Part shown: positions 10,995 through 18,493 of the stretch, piece by piece | Layout of the letters: the number at the start of each line of letters is the position of its first letter | Position numbering within the stretch: position 1 is the stretch's first letter | From: Microbulbifer pacificus | Lineage (GTDB): Bacteria; Pseudomonadota; Gammaproteobacteria; Pseudomonadales; Cellvibrionaceae | NCBI RefSeq assembly: GCF_033723955.1 | Contig: NZ_CP137555.1 | Coordinates: 186,001 to 250,000, forward strand | DNA length: 64,000 nt | Direction of reading: 5' to 3' | Made by a program: the position numbers and the translations under genes | The notes under the pieces: model-generated | Told to the model about the DNA's origin: nothing | Seen by the model: the letters and a program-made list of their open reading frames with translations, nothing else | Databases searched by the model: none

Positions 10995-11027
10995 GAGAGC
11001 CGCGCTATGCAACATAGAACGGCTCTC
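10995..11027 (-). other. Stable hairpin in the acpP-fabF intergenic region
   Basis: GAGAGCCG (10995-11002) pairs with CGGCTCTC (11020-11027). Inside, CTATG pairs with CATAG around a CAA loop. No U-tract follows on the minus strand, so it is more likely an RNA-stabilising or partial-termination structure between acpP and fabF than a full terminator. Confidence 0.6.
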
Positions 11028-11081
11028 ACAATACTTCAGTAACGGGTAGGACTACCCTTTACTTGAGCTATCCAGCTGGAA

Positions 11082-11318
11082 TCAACCGAGGTTCTGGTTG
11101 ATGTAATCGATGGCCAGCTGAACAGTGGTGATTTTTTCTGCTTCTTCGTCAGGAATCTCAGTTTCGAATTCCTCTTCCAAAGCCATTACCAGCTCAACTG
11201 TGTCGAGGGAGTCAGCGCCCAGATCTTCAACAAAGGATGCTTCAGGTTTTACATCTTCTTCCTTCACGCCCAGTTGTTCAGCAACGATCTTTTTTACGCG
11301 CTCTTCAATGCTGCTCAT
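11082..11318 (-). CDS. acpP: Acyl carrier protein
   Basis: Carries growing acyl chains on a phosphopantetheine attached to Ser37 in the [18 protein letters not shown] motif. It has 78 acidic residues, the standard length. It lies between fabG and fabF with its own promoter-like sequence upstream, consistent with the very high expression ACP needs. Confidence 0.98.
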   Translation of the reverse strand: MSSIEERVKKIVAEQLGVKEEDVKPEASFVEDLGADSLDTVELVMALEEEFETEIPDEEAEKITTVQLAIDYINQNLG

Positions 11319-11434
11319 GATTCAATTTAACTCCTAGTGGATAAAAATCTGATTTGGTCGCTGTTTAAAAGTTGCCCACATCATGTGGTTATTCAGCAAC
11401 CGGCTAACACAGCTTATGGTTAATGCGAGGCGGC

Positions 11435-11462
11435 ATTGTACCCTGATTTTTTCGGGATGTAA
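11435..11462 (-). promoter_or_regulatory. Putative sigma-70 promoter of acpP
   Basis: Reading on the minus strand, -35 TTACAT (11457-11462), a 16 bp spacer, and -10 TACAAT (11435-11440) followed by a GC-rich discriminator. The predicted transcript starts near 11428, giving a leader of about 110 bases before the acpP ATG. Confidence 0.6.
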
Positions 11463-11483
11463 TGCACCGCCTCCCAGCAACCC

Positions 11484-11513
11484 TTGAATGATAAATATTT
11501 CTTTATCAATCAA
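11484..11513. repeat. AT-rich inverted repeat between fabG and the acpP promoter
   Basis: Arms TTGAATGATAAA (11484-11495) and TTTATCAATCAA (11502-11513) match at 11 of 12 positions around a 6-base loop. It sits about 20 bp upstream of the acpP -35 and 30 bp past the fabG stop. It may be a regulator site for acpP or a weak 3' hairpin of the fabG message. A second palindrome covers the fabG stop (11525-11544). Confidence 0.5.
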
Positions 11514-11542
11514 TCACTTATGGCGATTTTCTCAAGAGAAAA

Positions 11543-12298
11543 TCAGCCCATATACATGCCGCCATTCACGTGAATGGTCTCTCCGGTCACATAACCACCA
11601 GCATCGCTGGCCAAAAATGCGACAACGGATGCAATCTCTTCCGGTGCACCAAGTCGGCCCAGGGGAATTTTACTCATTAGCACTTCGCGCTGAGCTTCCG
11701 GCAGCACCTTGGTCATATCGGTATCAATAAAACCCGGTGCAACAGTATTAACGGTAATTCCGCGAGAGCCCACTTCCGCCGCCAGTGCGCGCGCGAAGCC
11801 CGCTACACCGGCCTTGGTAGCAGCGTAGTTGCTCTGGCCCGGATTGCCCATGCTACCGACAACGGAACTGATATTGATGATGCGACCCCAGCGCGCCTTG
11901 GTCATATCCCGCAGGCAGCTTTTGGTCACGCGGTAAACCGCAGTGAGGTTGGTATTCAGTACGGAATCCCACTCGTTGTCTTTCATGCGCATCAACAGGT
12001 TGTCTTGAGTAATGCCAGCGTTGTTAACGAGAATCGTGGGCGCACCGAATTCAGCTTTTACTGAATCCAGAACAGAACTAACGCTTTCCGGGTTGGTTAC
12101 ATCCAGCTCTTTACCGGCGCCTTTTACACCTTTCTCTGCAAAGCGCGCAGAGATTTTTTCAGCACCGGCAGCGCTGGTAGCAGTACCAATCACGATTGCA
12201 CCCTGCGCACCTAGCAGGTCCGCAATTGCAGCGCCAATACCGCGGCTGGCACCAGTTACCAGAGCCACCTTGCCTTCGAGCGAAGTTGAAAAAGTCAT
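11543..12298 (-). CDS. fabG: 3-oxoacyl-ACP reductase
   Basis: NADPH-dependent short-chain dehydrogenase that reduces beta-ketoacyl-ACP. The TGASRGIG cofactor motif is at residues 15-22, NNAG at 92-95, and the catalytic Ser-Tyr-Lys set is S144/145, Y158 and K162 (SNYAATKAG). The C-terminus GGYVTGETIHVNGGMYM is typical of FabG. I start at the internal ATG 12298, giving 251 residues. Confidence 0.96.
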   Translation of the reverse strand: MTFSTSLEGKVALVTGASRGIGAAIADLLGAQGAIVIGTATSAAGAEKISARFAEKGVKGAGKELDVTNPESVSSVLDSVKAEFGAPTILVNNAGITQDNLLMRMKDNEWDSVLNTNLTAVYRVTKSCLRDMTKARWGRIINISSVVGSMGNPGQSNYAATKAGVAGFARALAAEVGSRGITVNTVAPGFIDTDMTKVLPEAQREVLMSKIPLGRLGAPEEIASVVAFLASDAGGYVTGETIHVNGGMYMG

Positions 12299-12371
12299 AA
12301 TTTTTCCCGTTTGCCAGAGTGCAGCACCCGCCGTCTTGCGGCAGCGGTGCAAGCAATCGGCTTTGTTTATC

Positions 12372-13316
12372 TTATTGTGCGGTGGATTTTACGGCTTCCG
12401 ACAACTGTGCCGGCGTTTCGATATTGTGTGCGACGAGATTGCGATCGATTCGTTTCGCCAGTCCTGCAAGAACCTTGCCCGGACCACACTCAACCAGCTG
12501 CCCAATACCTGCAGCAGCCATTGCCTCTACACACGCGGTCCAGCGCACCGGGCTGTAAATCTGCTCCACCATCAGCGACTTGATCGCGGATGGGTCAGAT
12601 TCCGTTTTTGCATGCACATTGTGGATGACCGGTGTTTGCGGTGCGAGGAATGTGGTCGCCTCGATCTGCGGTGCAAGCCTGTCTGCCGCCGGACGCATCA
12701 ACTCGGTATGGAAAGGTGCGCTGACCGGCAGTGGCATGGCGCGCTTGGCGCCGGCAGCCTTGCACGCCTCAATAGCGCGCTCAACCGCTGCAGAGCTGCC
12801 GGCAATTACCACCTGACCCGGAGAGTTATAGTTCACCGCGGCCACTATCGCCCCCTGGGCAGCGTCCGCACAGGCGTTTTCTACCGCCTGATCATCAAGA
12901 CCGATAACCGCGGCCATAGCGCCCTCGCCAGGAGGCACCGCCTCCTGCATGAGGCGGCCGCGCTCGCGCACCAGACGCACCGCGTCCTCAAAGGCCAGCA
13001 CACCGGCACAGACCAGTGCAGACCACTCGCCGAGGCTGTGACCTGCCATCAATGCGGGTCTTGCGCCGCCCTGTGACAGCCACGCACGGTAGAGTGCCAC
13101 ACTCGCGGTGAGCAGAAGCGGCTGGGTGCGTTCAGTGAGATTGATGTCTTCCTGAGATCCGTTCTGGCACAGATCCCACAGATCGTAGCCGAGAACAGAG
13201 GAAGCTTCGGAAAAGGTTGCGTTGATTTCAGGGAAGGCCGCGGCCGCTTCCGCCAGCATACCGATCTGCTGGGAACCCTGACCGGGAAATACAAACGCCA
13301 AAACTGGATTGGTCAT
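12372..13316 (-). CDS. fabD: Malonyl-CoA:ACP transacylase
   Basis: Transfers malonyl from CoA to ACP. The oxyanion motif FPGQGSQ is at residues 10-16, the nucleophile serine at 94 in GHSLGEWSAL, and the catalytic histidine near 203 in SAPFHTELM. It has 314 residues from ATG 13316, which has GAAGGA upstream. The frame is open six codons further but that lacks a ribosome site. Confidence 0.96.
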   Translation of the reverse strand: MTNPVLAFVFPGQGSQQIGMLAEAAAAFPEINATFSEASSVLGYDLWDLCQNGSQEDINLTERTQPLLLTASVALYRAWLSQGGARPALMAGHSLGEWSALVCAGVLAFEDAVRLVRERGRLMQEAVPPGEGAMAAVIGLDDQAVENACADAAQGAIVAAVNYNSPGQVVIAGSSAAVERAIEACKAAGAKRAMPLPVSAPFHTELMRPAADRLAPQIEATTFLAPQTPVIHNVHAKTESDPSAIKSLMVEQIYSPVRWTACVEAMAAAGIGQLVECGPGKVLAGLAKRIDRNLVAHNIETPAQLSEAVKSTAQ

Positions 13317-13392
13317 GGAACATCCTTCAACCAAATAAGTGGAGCCTTAACTGGGAGGGTCCGGAAGCGACACCACTGACCAGAGGTACGAA

Positions 13393-14427
13393 TCAATCAC
13401 ACCCGGTGTGGCGCTGGTTCTGCAGAGCCATAGCTCTACCCAATTGTTGCGCCAGATCCGACTCAGCGCACTCTTTCGCCGTAAGCATGGCGCGGTAAAA
13501 CGCCTCACTACTGGCACCGCCATGACTTTTAATGACGTTGCCTTCCAGCCCCAAAAAGCTGGCGCCATTATAGCGACCGGGTTCTAGCTGTGCGCGCCAT
13601 TTTCGCAACAAATTTATGGCTAATTGGCCAAAAAACCGCTTGATCGGCGCTTTTTTGTCAATGGTAAACGTCTTTTGACCAATTAGTCGTATGACGCCCT
13701 CGGCAGCTTTCATGGCCACATTACCCATGAGGCCATTGCACACCACCACATCGACAATACCGGTAAAAATATCGTGGCCTTCGACAAATCCCACATAGTT
13801 GATATCGGGAGCCGCCTGGAGCAGCTGTCCCGCCCGGCGAATCTCCTCGGTACCCTTGTGCTCTTCGGCACCGATATTCAGCAGCGCAACAGTAAGGTCA
13901 GACTTCCCCGAAAACACCCGCTGAGCCTCCAAACCCATGCGCGCGAACTGCACCAGGTCCTCGGCACTGCAGTCGATATTGGCACCGAGATCGAGCAGAA
14001 AGCAGGTGCCATCTTCTGTGGGCAGGGATTTGCCAAGCGCCGGGCGGCGCACACCCTCTACCGTGCCGACAATGCTGCGTCCGAGCGCCAACAATGCCCC
14101 GGTATTTCCGGCGGTCACCATGGCACCGCAATCGCCACCCGCCACTGCTTCCAGCGCCTTGGCCATCGAGGATTCACGCTTGTGCCGCAGAGCCTGCACC
14201 GGATTGCAACCCTGAGTAATCACCTGGGCGCAGTCAATTACCTCGAGGCGTTCGCGCACCGAGGGGGGCTCTTTAATAAGGAGGGTTTGCAGCTGGGAAC
14301 GGGGGCCGAACAGTTTCAGTTCCGCCTGGGGGAAGCGAATGAGGAATCTTGAGCAGGCCGGAACGACAGAGCGGGGACCTAAGTCCCCGCCCATCGCATC
14401 CACGGCCAATCGCAATTGGCTGGACAA
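13393..14427 (-). CDS. plsX: Phosphate acyltransferase PlsX
   Basis: Makes acyl-phosphate from acyl-ACP for phospholipid synthesis (PlsX/PlsY route). The N-terminal LAVDAMGGDLGPRSVVPA, TAGNTGAL, LLDLGANIDC and VVCNGLMGNVAMKAAEG are family signatures. The start must lie upstream of the first motif, and the only candidates are TTG codons. I use TTG 14427, three bases after the rpmF stop and 6-7 bases after GAAGAG. A TTG start on a core gene suggests reduced translation. Confidence 0.93.
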   Translation of the reverse strand: MSSQLRLAVDAMGGDLGPRSVVPACSRFLIRFPQAELKLFGPRSQLQTLLIKEPPSVRERLEVIDCAQVITQGCNPVQALRHKRESSMAKALEAVAGGDCGAMVTAGNTGALLALGRSIVGTVEGVRRPALGKSLPTEDGTCFLLDLGANIDCSAEDLVQFARMGLEAQRVFSGKSDLTVALLNIGAEEHKGTEEIRRAGQLLQAAPDINYVGFVEGHDIFTGIVDVVVCNGLMGNVAMKAAEGVIRLIGQKTFTIDKKAPIKRFFGQLAINLLRKWRAQLEPGRYNGASFLGLEGNVIKSHGGASSEAFYRAMLTAKECAESDLAQQLGRAMALQNQRHTGCD

Positions 14428-14430
14428 AGC

Positions 14431-14622
14431 TTACTCTTCTTCGGAAGAGCCGCCGACGTCGATCACTTTGCGACCACGGTAGAAACCGTCTTTGGTCACG
14501 TGGTGACGGTGATGCTTTTCACCGGTAGTCGGATCTACGGACAGAGTCGGTCCGCTCAGCGCATCGTGAGAACGACGCATGCCGCGACGGGAACGGGTTT
14601 TTTTGTTCTGCTGAACAGCCAT
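14431..14622 (-). CDS. rpmF: 50S ribosomal protein L32
   Basis: Sixty-three-residue ribosomal protein: [20 protein letters not shown] at the start, then [23 protein letters not shown]. The start ATG 14622 has AAGGAG at ideal spacing. Position between yceD and plsX is the conserved arrangement linking ribosome and lipid synthesis. It lacks the zinc-binding cysteines found in some L32 proteins. Confidence 0.97.
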   Translation of the reverse strand: MAVQQNKKTRSRRGMRRSHDALSGPTLSVDPTTGEKHHRHHVTKDGFYRGRKVIDVGGSSEEE

Positions 14623-14701
14623 TTGGTGCTCCTTAACATAACTAACAGTTAACACCGGAACCGGGGCGCCTACCGGCGAGCCCAAACCCTTCAAACAACT
14701 C

Positions 14702-15244
14702 TCAAGACTTGTTTGACGAACCCTTCAACTGTTCCAGTACTTTAAAGGGGTTTTCTTGTTGCCCTACCGCTTCCGGCGCCTTGCCACCACTGTGGAACCC
14801 ATCCCGTGGGACGCACTCCTCGTCGTGATAGGCAACCATCGGCAGGTTGAGCAAAATTTCATCTTCCAATGCCTGATACAGATCCAGCTCATCACCTTCC
14901 TGTATCACCGGGTCCAGAGATCGGGGCAGATTTTTGCCCTGCTCTTCAGACCACACAAAGCCCCAAGCGATATCTGCTTCAATCTGCTCCCGAACCGGCT
15001 GCAAGCAGCGCTGACAGGTCAGCTCCACTTGCAACTCGACATGCCCGGTAGCAACCTGATTACGCTGCAGATCCCTGGCAAAGCTCAGGGTGACCGCAAC
15101 GTCGCCAACAACAGCTTCCGTCGAGGAAACCAGCCGTAGCAATGCATCGCACGGTACAATGCCGTCCAGATGCTGCTCGCGCTGCACCAGTTTTCGGGCA
15201 TCTATGCGGCGCGGAAGCGCAGTTTTCTGGGGGGGTATCGACAT
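14702..15244 (-). CDS. yceD: YceD family (DUF177) protein, 23S rRNA accumulation
   Basis: Protein of 180 residues co-conserved with rpmF and reported in E. coli to be needed for normal 23S rRNA levels. The LTCQRCLQP motif in mid-protein and the acidic tail [17 protein letters not shown] are the family hallmarks. Divergent from maf. Confidence 0.88.
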   Translation of the reverse strand: MSIPPQKTALPRRIDARKLVQREQHLDGIVPCDALLRLVSSTEAVVGDVAVTLSFARDLQRNQVATGHVELQVELTCQRCLQPVREQIEADIAWGFVWSEEQGKNLPRSLDPVIQEGDELDLYQALEDEILLNLPMVAYHDEECVPRDGFHSGGKAPEAVGQQENPFKVLEQLKGSSNKS

Positions 15245-15378
15245 AAGCGCGCAATTCTATGGACTCACCTGAGCCTTGTCAAAACAAATCAACCACCGCA
15301 TGATCAGCGCCCGAAACCTAGCGGCAACCCGACCACACGCCGGGCTTTCGCACCACAAACGAATCGGCAACTAAATTC

Positions 15379-15972
15379 ATGCGCCAACTGATTTTAGCCT
15401 CAAGCTCCCCCTATCGCCGCGCCCTGCTCGAAAAGCTGGGCATCCCCTTCGAGTGCCACGCTCCCTATATAAAGGAAGAAGCATTTGAAGGAGAGTCGGC
15501 AGACGAGCTTGCCAGCCGCCTGGCAACGGAAAAGGCACTAGCACTGGCCAGCCAGTTTCCCGATGCCCTGATCATCGGCTCAGACCAGGTCGCGGAATGC
15601 CGCGGGCGCCTGCTAGGCAAACCCGGCAACACCGAAAACGCCGTGGAACAGCTGCAGTTCTGCTCCGGCCACCCGGTCAATTTCCACACCGGCCTATGCC
15701 TCGCGGATACAAAGATGGGCAGCCACACCACGCTATGCGAAACATTCACCGTGCATTTTCGCAATCTCAGCCCAGTTGAAATCCAGCGCTATGTTGAGCG
15801 CGATCAACCGCTCGATTGCGCAGGCTCCTTCAAAGCCGAAGGGTTGGGCATCTCTCTATTCGAAAAAATGGAAGGAAATGACCCAAATACCCTGATCGGA
15901 CTCCCACTAATTCGACTGATTGACCTACTCAAGCTGTATCAGCTGGACCCTCTCGGCCACCCGGGCAGCTGA
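15379..15972 (+). CDS. Maf family nucleotide pyrophosphatase (YceF-like, m7GTP)
   Basis: House-cleaning pyrophosphatase that removes modified nucleotides. It begins LILASSSPYRRALLEKLG and carries ALIIGSDQVAECRG and the C-terminal DCAGSFKAEGLGISLFEKMEGNDPNTLIGLPL. The SDQV form and proximity to yceD-rpmF point to the YceF subgroup, which prefers 7-methyl-GTP. It has 197 residues. Confidence 0.92.
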   Translation: MRQLILASSSPYRRALLEKLGIPFECHAPYIKEEAFEGESADELASRLATEKALALASQFPDALIIGSDQVAECRGRLLGKPGNTENAVEQLQFCSGHPVNFHTGLCLADTKMGSHTTLCETFTVHFRNLSPVEIQRYVERDQPLDCAGSFKAEGLGISLFEKMEGNDPNTLIGLPLIRLIDLLKLYQLDPLGHPGS

Positions 15973-15984
15973 GCAGGCCGCCAC

Positions 15985-16629
15985 TCAAGCCACCAGAGGC
16001 GGCCAATGCAACAGCTCCGCGAAGTGGTCGATGATCCAGCGGGGCGCACACGCATTGAGCCGCTCCCGACTATGCACCCCATAACTCACACCGATGGCAG
16101 CCATATTGATGGCCGACGCCATCCTGAGGTCGTACTCCGTATCTCCCACCATAACCGCCTCATGCACCTCCCGCGCCGTCTCCTGCAGAATCTCCCGCAG
16201 CATAAGCGGGTCCGGCTTTGATGCAGTTTCATCGGCACAGCGACTGGCAACAAACAGATGTCCGATACCGTGCTCTTCGAATTCACGACTGAGCCCTCTG
16301 CGACTCTTCCCAGTGGCCACCGCCAGCTGATGTCCCGCTTCCAGCAACCCCTCCAGGGTTGCCCACACACCATCGAAAAGCGGGAGAGGCTCACCGCGCG
16401 CAGCCAACCATTCCTCGGCGTAGTATTCACGCAAACCGTTGCACTGTTCCTGACCCGCAGCGGGAAACAGGATACCAATGGCCTCCGGCAACCCGAGACC
16501 GATGATATTGCCGATCACCTCCGGTGCCAGCACCGGCAGCCCTGCCCTACCTGACGCGCGCTGCATACAGGCAACAATGCGCGCCTCGGAATTGCACACG
16601 GTGCCATCCCAATCAAGAATCACCAGCAT
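15985..16629 (-). CDS. HAD superfamily phosphatase (Gph-like)
   Basis: Cytoplasmic HAD-IA hydrolase of 214 residues. Motif I is LDWDGTVCNSEA (nucleophile Asp near residue 6), motif II AVATGKS, motif III lysine SKPDPLML, and motif IV MVGDTEYDLRMA. The helical cap between I and II resembles phosphoglycolate phosphatases. It lies next to rluC, as in many pseudomonads. Substrate cannot be fixed from sequence. Confidence 0.88.
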   Translation of the reverse strand: MLVILDWDGTVCNSEARIVACMQRASGRAGLPVLAPEVIGNIIGLGLPEAIGILFPAAGQEQCNGLREYYAEEWLAARGEPLPLFDGVWATLEGLLEAGHQLAVATGKSRRGLSREFEEHGIGHLFVASRCADETASKPDPLMLREILQETAREVHEAVMVGDTEYDLRMASAINMAAIGVSYGVHSRERLNACAPRWIIDHFAELLHWPPLVA

Positions 16630-16683
16630 CAGGCCCTTCCCCCACGCAAAACCATCAATACCGACACCGACATGACCGAATCA

Positions 16684-17646
16684 TCAGTCCCGGCGCAGAT
16701 TCGCAAGCACCGCCTCCAGCTCTGGCGGCAGCGGCGCTTTAACATCCACTTTACGACCATCCGGTAAAGTGCACCGCACACCCGCGGAGTGCAGGAAAAG
16801 CCGCTTCAACCCCTGGTCACGGAAGGCGCTATTGATTTCGTCCGGCGTGTACTTGGCATCCCCGGCCAGCGGGCAACCCACAAACTGAGCGTGCACACGG
16901 ATCTGATGGGTGCGCCCGGTGACCGGCTCGGCAGACATCAGGGTTGCACCATTGAATCGCTCCTCCACCTGAAAGCGGGTCGTAGACGGCTTGCCTTCGC
17001 CATCCACCACCACCATGCGCTCACCACTCTTCAGGGTGTTTTTCTTCAGTGGCGCTTCGACAATCTTGCGCCCGCGCGGCCACTTGCCGGCCGCCAGCGC
17101 CAGATAGGACTTGCCGAGCTTGCCCGCGCGCAGTTCAGACTGGATATGCAGCAAAACCGCGCGCTTGCGCGCCACCAGAATGGCGCCACTGGTATCCCTA
17201 TCAAGGCGGTGCACCAGCTCCATGAACGGGCTCTCCGGATACATTTGCCGCAGGGCCTCAATCAACCCCAGGCGCACACCGCTCCCACCGTGAACAGCCA
17301 GTCCTGCGGGCTTGTTCACCACCAGCAGACCGCCTTCGTCATACAGGATCGCGGATTCCAGCGCCTTGCGCAGGGAATCACCAGCCACCGCCGGGGCTGA
17401 CTCCTCAGCCATGCGGATTGGCGGCACCCTAACCAGGTCACCACCCTGCAAGCGATACTCGGCTTTAACCCTTCCTTTATTTACCCGCACCTCGCCCTTG
17501 CGAAGAATCCGGTAAATCCGCGAACGCGGCACCCCTTTGAGACGGGCCAGCAGGAAGTTGTCGATGCGCTGCCCCGCCAACTCTTCGGGAACGGTAAAAA
17601 ATTGCACGCCGGAGCCCTGGGGCGATGGCGACTGATCAGTACTCAT
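16684..17646 (-). CDS. rluC: 23S rRNA pseudouridine synthase RluC
   Basis: Isomerises specific uridines in 23S rRNA (positions 955, 2504 and 2580 in E. coli). An S4 RNA-binding domain (GQRIDNFLLARLKGVPRSRIYRILRKGEVRVN) is followed by the RluA-type catalytic domain with the aspartate motif ELVHRLDRDTSGAILVA and GRTHQIRVH. Start ATG 17646 gives 320 residues, matching E. coli RluC. Divergence from rne is the conserved arrangement. Confidence 0.93.
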   Translation of the reverse strand: MSTDQSPSPQGSGVQFFTVPEELAGQRIDNFLLARLKGVPRSRIYRILRKGEVRVNKGRVKAEYRLQGGDLVRVPPIRMAEESAPAVAGDSLRKALESAILYDEGGLLVVNKPAGLAVHGGSGVRLGLIEALRQMYPESPFMELVHRLDRDTSGAILVARKRAVLLHIQSELRAGKLGKSYLALAAGKWPRGRKIVEAPLKKNTLKSGERMVVVDGEGKPSTTRFQVEERFNGATLMSAEPVTGRTHQIRVHAQFVGCPLAGDAKYTPDEINSAFRDQGLKRLFLHSAGVRCTLPDGRKVDVKAPLPPELEAVLANLRRD

Positions 17647-17739
17647 GGAGAAATGCACGACCTGGGAAGTGAATACGGGAGGGTTACTGCTTACCGCGCG
17701 CATGATAGCCCCATGCCCTGCCCATTTAAAGCGCCGCAA

Positions 17740-17768
17740 TTGATGCTAAAAATATGCCGTGGTATATT
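17740..17768 (+). promoter_or_regulatory. Putative sigma-70 promoter of rne
   Basis: -35 TTGATG (17740-17745), a 17 bp spacer, -10 TATATT (17763-17768). A start near 17775 would give a leader of about 720 bases before the rne ATG. Other promoters closer to the gene are possible. Confidence 0.6.
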
Positions 17769-17774
17769 CGACCG

Positions 17775-18493
17775 GCCTGTATTGGGGCTGGTTTTCGGCG
17801 GTGCACGGTTTTTCTGCTATACAAAAACTCAGGTGCCGTTCTTGAGAAAATACCGCCAGTCGGGCCGGTGCGCGGAAAACCGCGTTATCAACAAAACTCT
17901 GTCGGTAAGACACTTCGAGAGCGCGTCGAAAGGCATATCGAAAGATAGCGCCCTAGGGAACCAGGCTAGAGTAGCCACTCCCGAAGCTCTCGCCGACCTG
18001 ACCCCGTAGAAACGGGATTTTTGCGAAGGTAAGACGGGCTGACGCCCGCAGCGCTTGGAACAAACTCGATTCGTTACATCTCGCTCCGAGAACGATCCGC
18101 CAGCGACCGAACTGGCCCCCGGCCCCAACAGCGATGCCCAATGCCATCCCTGCGCCGCCGGTAAAAACTAGACAAGACTGCAAAGGGCCCAGCCACGAGC
18201 CGGCCCCGGAGCCAGAAGCGATGTAACCCATGCCTGCCCTACCCGGCAGGCAGCCAGGACCCGCCCGAGAACTATGCGAGGCCGGCCTGGCAGGAAACGG
18301 ATGCCACACGAGAACAGGTATCCGGAGTTAACAAGGTATGACGCCCGCAGGCGCCCTTTGAGGCGGCCAGGTCCGGAGCGCATACACACTGCCGTGAACC
18401 GCGGGGTTTCCCCCTTTTCACCGCCGTAACCACCAATGCCTGCGAGCTTCAGCGGTGTTTTCCCTTCGCGCAACGCAAGGAAAATACGAACGC
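17775..18493 (+). other. Long structured 5' leader of rne
   Basis: No convincing gene in about 850 bp between rluC and rne. The sequence is rich in hairpins. One is CGCGG/CCGCG with an AAAA loop at 17871-17884. CCCGT/ACGGG at 18003-18016 is followed by ATTTTTG. CGGGC/GCCCG lies at 18035-18048, and an 8 bp stem TGCCTGCC/GGCAGGCA at 18231-18252. The 12-mer TGACGCCCGCAG occurs at 18040-18051 and 18339-18350. E. coli rne has a shorter leader through which RNase E controls its own mRNA, so a similar feedback role is inferred. Confidence 0.6.
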
